A stretch of DNA of 64,000 bases from Dimorphilus gyrociliatus (lineage: Eukaryota; Annelida; Polychaeta; Dinophilidae), in contig CAJFCJ010000018.1 of the NCBI GenBank assembly GCA_904063045.1, positions 1 through 64,000 on the forward strand, written 5' to 3'. The translations under genes were made by a program, and so were the position numbers. This document shows positions 46,580 to 59,930 of this stretch, piece by piece (position 1 is the stretch's first letter; the number at the start of each line of letters is the position of its first letter). Below the pieces are notes generated by a model. The model saw only the letters and a list, made by a program, of their open reading frames with translations, was not told where the DNA came from and ran no database searches.

Positions 46580-49560
46580 ATGAGCAGACGAAAAATGGCG
46601 GAGAAAGAAACACGTGAGGCTAAAAAGCCTAAAAATTCAATCATGAAGGTTTAAAAGCTAAAACAATTGTAAATTTTATACTAATTGAGAATGCTTTTGT
46701 ACTATTTTTAGAAGAGGAAGCGGTTTTTTGATTTTACCCAGAAAGAAGAAGATAAAAAAATAAGTGATCGTGTCGAAACTTTCGACTTAACAGAGAAGTA
46801 GTTAAGCATATAAAGTGTCAACGATATTACCTCAGACGAACTCTAGATCAAGAAAAGATAGTTTCTTTTACACATACCAAGAAAGTATACAATTTAGCCT
46901 ATCACGAACAGAAATTCTGAGTGCAGCAATGATGCTGAAGGCAATATACTGTACTATTCGTAGTGTTACAGCATTATATTCGAAAATTCTATTTCTCAAA
47001 GTCCAAAATAAGCTAAGGTCCCACAAGCAGTTAATAATAGACATAGACATAGCTCTAGTTTAATTCTGACGTTGCCATTTAGATTAATTTGGTTGTCTGA
47101 CCTTTTCTCTAAATTTGTTATTCCGTATTGTGTTCAATCACTTGCGCTAGAGTCATGAGAATGTCATAAGTAATTGAATTTGAGGTTATATCGTTGCAAA
47201 GTTGTTAATAACTGGAAGGATGATGTAATTTACTTGTAGAATTGACAAAAGAAGTAATGCCACCACGAAGAATTTCAAGGGGAAAAAGCCAAAAGTATTA
47301 ATACATTAAAATTTTTTTACTAATCTATATACAAAAGTGTTGTTATTAGTAACGGAGTCAATTAATCTAATTTTTTCCAAGTCAAACAATATCATAATTT
47401 GAAAATTAAATTAGTAAAAGTTATAAATTAAATAAAGTTTACTTCTTAACAATAGAAATTCTATCCATCCTTTTTTGATAATTGTTTTTCTTAGGATATT
47501 TTCGACGGTCCTGCTCCTTTATCGAAACATGCTGTGAATAGATATGCTAGAGGTCATGAAGTTGATGAAAAATCGGTTCGAACCAAATACAGAAAGGCGG
47601 AAATCATAAGCAATGAGAAGAAAATTTACTCAGCAATGAAAGATGCTGCAAGGGCAGAAATGCTTTTAAATGAACAAGCAGGGTAAGAGATATTAATTAA
47701 ATATGAAATGGCCATTTTTTTACATAATATTTTTAGACTTCTACTTACGATTTCCAAAAAAAATTAAGCTAATCAACTATGTAATTAGTCTCTTTACAGT
47801 GTAGTAAGCTGCTTTCGTATTCTTTTCCTCAGGTTTTTAGAAGCCGATGAAGGAGAACACACTAGCCAATATACTCAAGATGATATCACTAAAGTAGTCG
47901 ATGTACAAAGTCAACAGAAATATTTTGAAGTAAAATTAGAGAATTTCGGTCCGTATAGAATAAATTATACGAGAAATGGTCGATTCATTTTATTGGGTGG
48001 CGAAAAAGGGCATGTAGCTGCTTTTGATTGGCAAACTAAACAACTAACTTGTGAAATGAACGTCATGGAAACTGTTAATGACATTCAATGGTTACATACT
48101 GAGAATATGTTTGCTGTTGCACAGCGTTTGTGGACTTATATATATGACAATCAAGGAATCGAGATACATTGTTTAAAAGCTCTGGATCGTGTTTTACGAC
48201 TAGAATTTCTCCCTTATCACTTTCTTTTGGTGTCAGCAGTAAGTAGATAAATGTCCCTGATATATAGAGATAGCCAAAATATCTTATTCTCATTGCAAAC
48301 GAGATAAAAATCTTTGTACCTTCCTATTAATGGACTAATATTCATGTTACCTGACAGAATGAAAAAAGCTACTTATCCTACATAGATATATCTATCGGAA
48401 AAAAAGTTGCTGGATTTCCAACAGCTTACGGAAGATTAGATGTCATGACTCAGAATCCTTACAATGCTATAACTTTATTAGGCCATAGTGGGGGAACTGT
48501 ATCAATGTGGTCACCAAATGTTAAGCAACCCTTGGTAAAAATGCTTTGTCATCGATCGGCAACTAGATGTATATCAGTGGAGCAGAGTGGCCAGTAAGTA
48601 AATGATAAAAATTGATAACCCTCTGACACGAGTCTCAAACCGTTTCGTAACAATAGATATATGGCAACGTCTGGAATCGATGGTAAGGTCAAGATATGGG
48701 ATCTGAGAACTTATAAGCTGCTACACTCTTACAAAGTCGGTTCTCCTGTTTACGACTTATCCTTTAGTCAACGTAATTTATTGGCCGCCGCTGTCGGAGA
48801 CGTCGTTCACATATATAAAGACTCTCTTTCAAAAGAAATCGATGCTCCTTACATGTGCCAAAGATCACCTGGCTTTATTCGTAATATAGATTTTTGCCCT
48901 TTCGAAGATGTTCTGGGTGTGGGACACTCGACTGGCTTTTCTAGTTATTTAGTTCCAGGAGCTGGTGAGCCAAATTTCGATGCGCTCGAGGCAAATCCTT
49001 ATCAGACTAAAAAACAACGCCGTCAGGCGGAAGTGAAGATGCTTTTGGATAAGGTATATTTGTGTTCTTTACACGTATTGTAATTTCATTCCTCTGAGGA
49101 ATGAATTTTTCTTTACAATATCTATCTAACCTTCGTTGTATTTTTTAGATCCAACCAGACTTAATAAATTTGGATACGGCAGTTTTGGGAAAAGTTGACA
49201 GAAAATCGGCTCAGGATATTTTAGAAGAAAAAAAGAAATTACTGGTAAGGATAATTAATTAGATGGCGAATCGCCAAATGTCACGCATACGATTTTCTAC
49301 AGTATCTTAAGCCTGAAAAAGTCGATTTCGTTCCACGATATAAGAAAAAAGGCGGAAGTAAAACAGGAAAAATCGAAAAGAGGAAAAAGGGTGTTCTGTG
49401 GGAGGACAAGCGTAATCAATTGAAAGAACGTCTATTAAAGAAAAAGCTGAAGCTTAAAAATAATCAAACAAAAAAATTAAAGAAAAAAATACTTAAAGAA
49501 AGCAAAGTGGATACAAGGACTTCAAAAATACTAGACAGGTTCCAAAAGAAAGATAGTTAA
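46580..49560 (+). CDS. WDR46: WDR46 / UTP7 rRNA-processing WD40 protein
   Basis: Nine exons: 46580-46648, 46712-46797, 47240-47294, 47495-47682, 47833-48238, 48358-48593, 48657-49053, 49149-49244 and 49303-49560, giving 596 residues (human 610). It is a nucleolar scaffold of the small-subunit processome. Landmarks: [104 protein letters not shown] and the BING4CT signature [30 protein letters not shown] long basic tail follows, with a final LDRFQKK like the human LDRF end. The 55-nt exon 3 ([18 protein letters not shown]) is needed for phase and sits between a 442-bp and a 200-bp intron. Start choice is uncertain: in-frame ATGs also occur at 46541 and 46595. Confidence 0.95.
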
Positions 49561-49684
49561 CTTTTTCAATATATGTATTGTACAAACATATAATGTACGT
49601 AAATATATATCTTAACCAAGTTTCTCGAAAATACATGTAAATTTCAAAACGAATAATAATTCATGTGAAACAATAACAACTTTC

Positions 49685-52472
49685 CTAAGCGTAGACAGGC
49701 AGTTGAGCCATTTCATCTTCATCTGCAGTATTCAATTTCTTTATCTCTCGACCTGAAATAAAAACGTAATATACAAATAGTGCAAAATATCCCCTATGCC
49801 TCTGCTAAAGAGATAGTGAATTTATATTTTGATACAATTGGGTATCTAATTTATAACTTCAATATTTCCTTCCAATAGCTAACGTGTAGAGCATCGTTAA
49901 TTTCATTTGTGAGCTTTGTAAGCTTTTCTCATGAGTATTAGATTAGGAATTAAGTTTTTTCAAGAACTATTGGAAACCAAAATTTAGTCGATATCTCGAT
50001 AATAACAGCAATTTCTGCCAATGAATACCACTTTAACTTATACAAAGCATCAATGGTAATCAATATTATTTAAAAACACTCTGGCGATGTATCAATAACA
50101 AATATTGTTGATTTCCATTAGGTCTATATTTTTAGATTTGGTTTTGTGAAGGGGGAAATTCTACTAAATCTCTTTGTGTACTAAAAAAAGTACTTGTTGA
50201 CAGAGAATGCACCTTAAGATAACTTGTCTTTCTTAAATATTTTTGAGAAGAGCAGGTATTAATCTCTTTAAGGAAAAGCTACGTACCAAAGTGCCTTTGA
50301 ACAGCTTCTAATATTTTTCGACTTTTGGTTCCATCAACAAGGTTTAAAGCAATACCACATTTGCCAAATCGACCAGTTCTGCCTATCCTATGAAGGTACG
50401 TTTCGCAATCAGCATCCCCAGCAGCATCTATCGGCATGTCAAAGTTCACAACAAGAGTCACTTGCTCAACATCAATTCCTCTCGCTGATACATTCGTCGT
50501 AATTAGTACCCTTTCGTCCCCTTCTCTAAATCTTTTAATAATGCTTGCTCTTTGTGTAACATCTAATTCTCCTGACAGAATTGCTACTCTGTGTCCATTC
50601 TTTATCATTCTCTCAGCCAATAAATTCGCATTCTTTCTTGTTTGACAAAAAATCATTGACTGACCAACAGTTACAGATGAATAAATGTCAGAAATAGCAC
50701 GATATTTGTCTTCTTGTCCTTGACAGTCAACGTAATACTGTTGAATATTGTCAACTGATTCTTCTTCTCTTTTCAAACGGATAATTATGGGATCTCGAAT
50801 GATTTTATTTGCAAAATCCATAACCGGTTGTTCGTAGGTGGCAGAAAAGAGTAGCATTTGACACTCTCTTGGTAAAAGTCTGGATAGTATAGAATCAGAG
50901 TTATAAATCTTGAAAAGAAAAATAAAAGAATGAGACTATAATTTATTATATCTAATTTCTTACTGTTTAGGTTTCTCTTTCTAACTAATGAGACTATACT
51001 TGACACAAATTTTTTTATTTTTTCGTCTCTTCTAAGAATGACGAAATAAACTATTTTGCAGATTTTACCTTAGGGCTACTTATTTTAATCAAGCAAAAAC
51101 TGGTTTCCATGTACAAACCTGTGGATACGAAGCGTTTGGTCATGATGACCTTGAGTATCGATCATAACGTCAGCCTCGTCTAGAGTGAAGATTTTTATCT
51201 TTTTCAAATCGAAAAATTTGTATTTTAGGCCCCAGTCAAGAACAGTTCCAGGAGTTCCAATTATTATTTGAGCAGTCAAGTTCGATCCACGATCCACTGT
51301 ATAAATTTGCAGAGTTAATAAATCAAATTAAGGAGACAACTCTCCTCTGTCATTGTTTCAATTTATTTCTCTCTATTTATAAAAATGATGTACAAATATA
51401 GCTGACCAGAGAAATAATTATAACACTGATAACGCAAGAGCTTTAAGGTTTTTCTATATGAGATAAAAACTTACATCTTTGGCCCTTAACAGCAAATATG
51501 ATTTCCAAGCCGGTCATGAATTTAGACATTTGCTCACAGACTTCGCCAATTTGAAGTGCTAATTCGTACGTTGGAGCAAGACATAAAGCCTGTGGATATT
51601 TTTCGCCAATATTTACACGTGTTAACATGGTCAAAACGAATGCAGCTGTTTTCCCCGTTCCACTCTGTGATTGTGCAATCATATTCTGATAGGGTTCAGC
51701 TAATAGTAGAGGTAAGGCTTTTTCTTGAATTTTTGACGGTGCATTAAATCCCATATCATATACTCCGCGTAAAAGTTCATCATTTCTGAAAGATCACAAT
51801 ATTTTGACTTTCTTGTCTTAGTTAGTCCTAATAGCAATTACTTATGTATTGCTACATTTAGCTTTGAAGAGCTTCTGATTTAGATAACTAGAAAGATGTA
51901 TTTTAACTTACAATTTCAGTTCTGCGAAAGAGCTAACTGAATACAAAGGCGAATTTGGATTTCTTTGAATAATTTCTAGGTCAGCTTTAACAGGTACTAA
52001 ACGAGATCGCAACAGTTTATTTAGCAGGGATAAGTCGGCTGAAGTTGCTCCTGAAATATATATTTATTAGATCATAACATTTTGGTTAATATAAAATGAA
52101 TTTATGGCCTTTCAACTTTTTTCCCTCCTAAATTTCATAAAGTGTGATATATTTACTATAATATTTAGTGATTTCTGATTGCCTAAGTCACACAATGCTT
52201 CTAAATTACGAAATGGTTATTTATATAGAGCATGCTTTGCACGCCACATTACCATCTTTTGTTTTATCCTCCTTCTCTTTGTTATCATTGTTGTCCCAAT
52301 GTCCTATTTCAAGCTTTCCACTCTCTTTTCCTTTGGGCTCAGACACAGCCGGCTAAAACGGAACGTTAAATAGTCGTTTCATACTTCTTCTATTATCACT
52401 CACCGAAGGTATCTCCCCAGCAGCTTCTAGTTTTCTTTGTTCTTCTTTCTTTACACTAACCGCCCAAGACAT
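49685..52472 (-). CDS. DDX19: DEAD-box RNA helicase DDX19/DDX25 (Dbp5)
   Basis: Seven exons on the minus strand: 52472-52404, 52352-52253, 52050-51912, 51785-51475, 51296-51119, 50879-50287 and 49752-49685, giving 485 residues (human DDX19B 479). It acts at the cytoplasmic face of the nuclear pore, removing proteins from exported mRNA with Gle1 and IP6. All motifs are intact: Q motif region MGFNAPSKIQEKALP, motif I AQSQSGTGKTAAF, PTYELALQ (Tyr variant typical of Dbp5), IIGTPGTVLDW, TLDEADVMI, LLFSATYEQP, SGELDVTQRA, TTNVSARGIDVEQV and YLHRIGRTGRFG. The N-terminal extension (PAVSEPKGKESGKLEIG...) comes from a separate 100-nt exon. A degraded copy of this gene lies at 44140-45770. Confidence 0.97.
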
Positions 52473-53945
52473 TCTTGAAGTAATTTTCAGTAAAACTGTA
52501 GTTCTTAGGAATTTTAAATACTTCAATTAAGTAACTTAAATGTACTTTTTTCTGGCGGTTAAATATCAGAGAATATTAAGATCGGAATCGTTAATGATAC
52601 CGATAATCGAAATTTAGCAGTTAAAGGATTGGAACAAGACTTTTTCGGGTGAATCGATACACGCTCGAATCGTTTTCGATAATTCGATCAGCCAGTCAGC
52701 AACTGGTAGAGAAAGGTTGATTGCTGCATTCTGATAGGATAAAAATTCTTCCCCGAATGATCTGGTTCAGTGTTCAACACTTCGCCGAATCTTAGGAAGT
52801 CGATAACTGGAAAGGAATACAAATACTTTTTAAAAGAGTTGTTAGCAAAGCTACGAATTAAGTATTCTAGTTTACTTGCTAGCCTGTTAAATTACTAGCT
52901 TCCGCAGGACCTGTAAATCTTAAATGACTTGCTGATAACTTTTTTTGGAAATCTTGAAAGGTATTTGCCCAACCAGTAACCGCAATTTAAAAAGTCAAAA
53001 GACTCATCTGGGCGGTAAAGTTGAACAATAGGTCAATAGGATGGGTGTTTGTTTGACATTAAAATGACAAAGACATGTGGTAGAAACTTGTATAGTCTAT
53101 AGTAAAAAAGGGGAGTTTGTAATTTGAGCTAGTAAAAGGCAAATATAATGATAATTACGAAAACTATAGGCCTAGTATCAGAAGTATCCTTGTCCTTTCT
53201 TTAATTAGCTGGCCTTCACAATAGCTAGGTTTAATTTATGTCAAATATTTTTTGTCATATAATATAGCACTAAAAAAGAAAGGAATATGTTTCTGCCTTT
53301 TAATTTGTCATCCTTTAAAGATAGTTTTTGATTATTCGAAACCAACGCCTTTCAAGTCCTGTCATCTGGAGTTTTTTTTATATGTTTTGTACGGAAATGA
53401 AAAGGTTAAATACCTGATATAATAGAACAATTTGAATATTTGGAAACTCAACTTGGGAATACATTGATAGTACAAGTTATTTGTTTAATCTCATTTTTTT
53501 TAATAAATCATAACTGTATTTTATTATCGAAAAAAAAACGCCCTACATATATAATTATTCAACAAGAAAAGTCTTAAATGATAAAATCATTAATCGATTC
53601 ATTCAAGTTCGCCGTTTACGATCGGAGAAGTTTGAACATGTAAATATAGGTGTAAGTTGGATAAAAAATAAAAACAGATACATTACTTTCCATGTATACT
53701 TACAATGTTGGTATACATACAATTCGTCATTGGTATACACTCTCATACATACATACTCACTCAATCACTCTCTCTCACACACTCACACTCACATACATAC
53801 ATACATACATACATATTTATGCAAATGGATATCGTATCCAAATAGCTGTTGTATACAGAATTTATTACAAGTATTATAATTTTAATGCATGCTATGTTTA
53901 AAGATATACAATATAATTTCGTAACTTTAAGTGGAAATGGCAAAA
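52473..53945. other. Intergenic upstream of DDX19
   Basis: Holds the DDX19 promoter, with slightly more GC-rich and TCGA-rich sequence at 52570-52800, and a tetranucleotide repeat at 53792-53815. No ORF that I trust. Confidence 0.4.
53792..53815. repeat. (ATAC)n tetranucleotide repeat
   Basis: Six tandem CATA/ATAC units following an irregular CTCACACTCACA tract, just downstream of the CD225-like gene. Confidence 0.9.
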
Positions 53946-54293
53946 TCAGGAGTCCCTCGTAAAAAATATAAGAACAACAACCAATATTGCTATACTAGAT
54001 AAAGTTATACTAGTAACTGCTATAACCATGGCAACTTTCCCCCTCACTCTTGCAGCTTCCCAATCCATTGGAGCAATATGGCGACTGGCGCAAGAGAAAC
54101 CTAATGCCACTAAGCCTGAAAGATGAAGTATTATATTTATTGATCAGTCTGTACCTAGGCTTATAAAATGTATCATACCAATTACTGGGTTGATGATAAA
54201 AGCAAAAATGCTGATACATAAATGAGAATTTGGGCCAGTTCTGTTTCCGGAAATCGTAGTATGGCCCGAAGGCTGCATTACCATAACTGGCAT
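53946..54293 (-). CDS. CD225/dispanin-like two-helix membrane protein
   Basis: Two short exons on the minus strand, 54293-54179 and 54115-53946, join in phase 1 to a 94-residue protein that no single ORF reveals. After a polar N-terminus (MPVMVMQPSGHTTISG) come two hydrophobic segments: ISIFAFIINPVIGLVALGFS (about 31-50) and, after the loop CASRHIAPMDWEAARVRGKVA, AVTSITLSSIAILVVVLIFF (about 72-91). The first helix with NPxxGLxALxFS, a short loop with an A-R/K charged patch and a second helix starting in small residues is the CD225 (dispanin) layout shared by IFITM, PRRT, SYNDIG1 and TMEM233-type proteins. Members affect vesicle fusion and membrane trafficking. Subfamily unknown. An AAAACAG acceptor upstream suggests a spliced 5' UTR. 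Confidence 0.75.
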
Positions 54294-57200
54294 GCTGCTT
54301 GTAGTTGATTTTTTCTACTTCTGTTTTAAAGAAAAAAACTAATTAGCGGAAAAAGCTCAAAACATTAACTATACGTAATAACAGTAAGAAAAATAATGAA
54401 AAAAGAGTGAGAACGGAATGATGAAATATGACAGAGCTCACAAAAATCAATGAGACCGATCGACGTTTATGTCTGGCGTGAAACGGGGCGTTTTTTGTCA
54501 ATTTATTATTCTGCTTGGATTTTACTTCTGTAACGGAATTTATTGGCACGAGGAACAAGATGCCAATATGCGGCCGAGAGATTAGATTGTTTCATTCACA
54601 AAGTGTATGCTAATGAGTTTGAGCGAATAGGATCGGGCCGTGCACAAGAATTGATAAAAAATTTCTGGCTTTCGCTTCATACTTCCACTTCACTTCCTTT
54701 TCTTATTTGGATTAAAAAAAATAGTCAGTCTTTCAACCAATTTTCCAGCTGATCTTTCTTACGGTTAATTATACAGTTGAAAGGAAAGCTTGTTAAAAAT
54801 AGGAAAAAGATTGCAACAAAGAAATTACATATACTGGTTGTAAGTAATGTAAGATGACTTGTATTTTACAAAGAATTTAACTTATTGGCCACTTTTCCCT
54901 TTTAGTTTTTCTATACGTTCATTATAAATCTCTTACCCCTGCAGCTATAAGCTACAATAAATCTTTTGTAATTCGCAAATCTCAATGGAACATCCGGCAG
55001 ATAAACTCGTTAACGCTTTAAAAATAGTTGTTCTAACTTTAAACGACCTTGGTTAGTAATACTACAGAATAGTATCTCCGAAAAAGCTTAACTTTAGACT
55101 ATGGTCAAAACATTATACATAAGTTTATCTATGCAATTTTTAGACCATCGTTCCAAATAGCCGTAATTCAACTGACTTAATAGCACATTTCGGCCCCGGA
55201 AGTACACGTTAATGGCAAAGGAAATATTTCAATGCCTTTCTAACCTTTAGAACTTTTCTTCAAAAGAAAACAGAAGAGAAAAAGAAGATTTACTACTCAA
55301 TCGATTTATTTTATCAGGGATGTTAGATTGATTTTCATTAAAGTTAGACGAAGCAAAGAGACATGATGTAATTGATATTAATGCTTTTAATGTAGGATTA
55401 TTAATAATTGTAGGTAATTTGAAATGATTGGGAAAAGCTTAAAGGAATAATGAGATATTCGATCTTGGACGTAAGCTAAAATTGATGTCATTTATTAGTA
55501 TCCTTAGGCTTAACAATATCCGTATGGCTATAGTTCAGCTCTCATCTATTAATTTTTGGATTCCGTCAATTCTTTGCACCTATTACAGCTTAGAAGTATT
55601 TTCTTAGCTGCTTTTAATGAGTTTTATAACTAAAATATGCAATATTACTTATTGTCTTAATGTGTGTTCAAATGAATTGCTATATGTCAAATATATTAAA
55701 ATATAGATGTACATGTGAATAGTACGCATTTACGGATAAGAATATTTTTAAATATAGAAAGGAAAAGAGTATAGATAGAACAATTTCAGCATGAGTTTTA
55801 TCGTTGATAAATATATCATCAAGCTATAAATTAAGACCGGCTTCTATCGCGTGACAACAGGAATAAATACTCGGCTAAGCATCAAGCTTTTCTCTTTGAT
55901 TATAAGTCTAAATTCGTTGTTTTGCTCCATCAGAAAATTCTTCTGTAACTCGAAAACCTCGGAGGGATGTATTCGTGAGAAAGCTCATTAACATTCCCTT
56001 TCGTGACATAATTAAGGACAAGTGGATATAAAGTACGTCGTTTATTGTTTTCTAAATCAGTTTTAACAAAAGAAAACCAGATAGGTTTTCATTATCCTCT
56101 TAAATTATAATTTTTGTTTCAGGTTTAATAGAAAATGGAGGGAGTCGAGAAGTTTGAAGGGTTAAAAGGGGACTGGATCTTTACCCTATTTATAGGTCTA
56201 TGGAAAATAAAGACGAAAAAAAAACAGCTTGTGCATTATTGAAGTCAGAGCTGGTTAAACAGTGTTTTTTCCTATTCGTACTATAATTTCAACAGGGAAA
56301 TCGTAATACTCTGGAAAAATTCAGGAAGATGCTCTTAACAATAAGAGCCTACAAACCCGCCAAGGTAGTGTAAATTATGAATAGCAACGACTGTATAAAT
56401 ATGATAAATCGATAAACTAAGAAGCTACATATCGTTTTAATACCTATGAATAGAATTGTTTATTTTAAGATATATAACTATATATATAAGTATGTGGGTA
56501 AATATATTACCTATAGACAAACACACACACATTTCGCCCACATATTTTATGCTTCATTTGTACATAAATTGCTATTGTAGATATATCCTTAAGCATATGG
56601 TATACATGTTTAAATTGTAGTGTTATTTTGATTTGAATGAATATAGACAAATGACACTCATATATACCCTAAACAGTTTAATACGATAAATAGATTTACA
56701 GGGTATAATACATATTGACATATATATATATAGATATATAGATAGAGATGAATAAATGGATGACAAGTCTAGTGTATATCATATTTAACATGCAATATGT
56801 ATTATATACATATATCTTAAGAAATTCTTAAAGCCTTATTGATCGATAGGAAAATCATTCATAATCATCCAGAGTTCACAACACACGCAGTGCAAATGTA
56901 CTTGTAAATGTTTGAGGAAGTTTAGCATATGTAAATATTTTCCTGGAGATGTTTAATTTGAACAGCGTCATCTATTAAAAATTTCCCACAACAGACAATA
57001 TTGGTTTTTTTATTCCGCTTTTGTGTTATTTATTTGTTTTTTCAATTGTTTTTTACCCTTTGACTCATATCTCGATTATCGTGTACCATTTATTGACAGT
57101 TATGAGAAATAGTCTTAGAAAAACCTTGTTTCGATTAACTTGTAAGAGACGCCCAACGGCTAAACTCATTAAAACTGTGTTGCAATTTTTTCGCCGAAAA

Positions 57201-58867
57201 AATATTACTGCCTTTGATCTCTGAAATTCTAAGCGTAATTCACTGAGAATGTTTGCAGTAGTTGTTCGTGACTGGAATACGACTAGGACTTCATCTATAG
57301 CTTGTTTACAAAGCCAAATTCGCTTAATTAATGCCTTCCATTAAACGCTCTATAAAACCGCTTCTGTTTTCTATGTAAATAAGCTGAGGCGTCGCGTTTA
57401 CATAGGAGGCCGTCTCTTACTGCAAAGAACCAGAAAATTTGCAGTTCTATTGCGGCTTGATTGATTGATGCGCGACGTTATCGGTAAGACGAGAGTGTTT
57501 ATGGGAAAAAAGTCAGTGTTGAATTTTGCAGAATCGTTTGGGAATTTTGCAGAAAAAATACAGATTTCAATGACGTCACCACATTAATTATTACAGACTA
57601 AGACGTGCGTCCTACATCCTTCGCTTTGAACTACTTTCCGGTTGTACTTTGTTTCATTGACAGTATAGATTACATAATTTCATAATACGTGTTAGTTTTT
57701 CCAGAAAGGTTAGTTTTTAACTTGATCATTGGGCCAATCTATCACTACTTATTAAGTTGCATGAAAGCAATACCATAGATTACTTTTTATACGAAAGGCA
57801 TATAGAATATATTTATAAAGCATGATTGTTGGGAAATTTTAACTTATTTATACAACAATATGCTCAGGCCAAGTTGATGCTTCCTCTTAGTCCTAACAAA
57901 CGACAAAATGTGTACCATTAATTAAAATTAATCTGTTGAGGACAGCATCAGACACATTCATTTCCCCTTCTATTTTTATAAATTCGTTTATTTTTTGCAT
58001 TAATTATTCGTAATCAGCAAAAAAATTTTCATTCCTAAATGATTTTAAGACTTATTAAATGAGTTTTATTAGAAATTACTTCTTTTCATTGGGGAGTTAT
58101 CATCTTGGGAAATATCAAAATCAGTTGTAATTATCTTTCTATGATAGATAGGAGAGAAAAGAAGAAATAGATTAAACTACTGGATGGGAAGTAGGATATT
58201 ACAAGATTCAATTATAACAACCTTTTACCATACTTAATTATCATTCAGCGCAACGGCTACGGAAAACTAGTATCAAATGAGAGAATGATAAATTATATAA
58301 AAGTTGCATCAATTAGTCACCGATTCACTAACTATTGCAGTGGTAAACGTAGGATACTGTTAATGACATCGTCAATCATATTCCTACATTAATCCATCTC
58401 TTATTGTCGGTTATGAGTACAATAATGTGCTAGAAAAATACACGATTGGGACGTGATTTATAACCTTAGAAACTTAACGGCGAGGCTATTAGGAATCGTT
58501 AACTGAAAGGAGGAGAAACGCTGAAAAAAATAGTACTCTTACGTAAACGTTGTTCGCCCGTCGCTCTAGAGTGGATAATAGGCTTAAATACTGAGAAAGA
58601 AGCGTCATATGTACTCATTGGTACTGAGTCGACTCCGTCTATTTTGTGTATGACGTAAAACTTCGTGACTGTAATGGAAATATGGAAGATTTGTCCGAGG
58701 TATGCCTTATTTTTTTGTTTAATCGATGCGCAAATCGATATTTTCGGGTGCGTTTTGATAAATCAGCTTTTTGTGTTTTATAGATGCAGATAAAAAAAAA
58801 TACGTCAATAATACAATGGGCTTTTATATAAAGAAAAAAATATATATGTTTGGATAGACAAATATTA

Positions 58868-58890
58868 ATATATATATATATATATATATA
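58868..58890. repeat. (TA)n microsatellite
   Basis: Uninterrupted TA dinucleotide tract in the gene-poor region. Confidence 0.9.
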
Positions 58891-59732
58891 TTCTAATATA
58901 TACATCTTACTGTATAAATCTCTATTTATATGTACAGAATACATTATCTTGTATGCACTATATATTTGTTTATTGTGAGAGCACCAAAACCGTGCAATAT
59001 GTATATCACAATATCAAATATATAAAACATAGTGTGAATAAATATCTTAGAACACCTTCAATAAGAATTTATGTAATTTTCGTCGATTTAGATGAATGAT
59101 GCTTTTTGTAAACTCGTGTGTTGCTGCGCTAGTATGCTATTCGCGGAAACTACAGCGTTTTACTCTTTCCGCAATAGACCTTGGCCTATGATTCCTAAAT
59201 TCGAGAAAAATTTTATACGAAAATCGAGATAATATTACCGTAATGAAAGTTTACGTTCTCCTCTGTACCTTTTACTATCTGCATATACTGTGCGTGAGAA
59301 TATATATATATATAAAGCACAACATAAATGTTCGTTCGTGTGCAGATCTTTCATTATACCAATTATTGTTGTGGGGTTTATACTATACAATATCTAAATT
59401 ATATTCTAATACATTACGCGTATATAACAAAGTCTACGTACTTTATCTGATAGATGAATTTAAATTTTTATTACTTGCCCTATTTACGAATTATAAATAA
59501 AACAGCAATAGTTAGAAATAAATTTAAGCCAAGGAAGATTCTCTTAAATATGTTTCTTCTCCGACTATACAACGCATTATTCTAGCCTTTTTAGAGCCTG
59601 TATTAAAGTATCTTGAGTTGTACACATACATTTTATCTATAGTTTCATTTTTATAAAAGCATATATACTCGTTGTATCTTTAGGCATTGTGTAAGAACTA
59701 TATGTACCGAAACTAATGATAATTGTTAAAAA

Positions 59733-59734
<2 letters not shown>

Positions 59735-59770
<36 letters not shown>
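59735..59770. repeat. (TA)n microsatellite
   Basis: Uninterrupted TA tract of about 36 bp, 40 bp from the GC-rich island. Confidence 0.92.
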
Positions 59771-59772
<2 letters not shown>

Positions 59773-59807
59773 AAATAAAAAATATAGTTGTATATCGATT
59801 TTTACTT

Positions 59808-59930
59808 ACCCGGAAAAGAATACTGCAGCAGTCCGAAATGCAATAAGTACGGTTTGTAATAAAGGGGCGTCGCGAACAGCGAAAAGACGCTTAAGCCCCG
59901 ACTGCAGCCAGTTGAGGCGCCATCTGGACT
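59808..59930 (-). other. Candidate transcribed 5' exon in GC-rich island
   Basis: A patch far richer in GC than its surroundings ends, on the minus strand, in the consensus donor TTTTCCGG|GTAAGTAAAAAT (donor GT near 59811-59810). It contains CGCCATCTG (59918-59926). The minus-strand frame from ATGGCGCCTC stops after ten codons, so it is probably non-coding. It could be the promoter and first exon of a minus-strand transcript, perhaps the CD225-like gene 5.5 kb away, or of an lncRNA. Confidence 0.35.

Noticed and set aside
54545-54553. GGCACGAGG, identical to a cDNA-library adaptor
   Set aside because: Both flanks are ordinary host-like AT-rich DNA and no vector sequence follows; a coincidence of nine bases.
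57021-57224. 67-codon frame MCYLFVFSIVF...
   Set aside because: No family, no splice support, and composition typical of random AT-rich ORFs.
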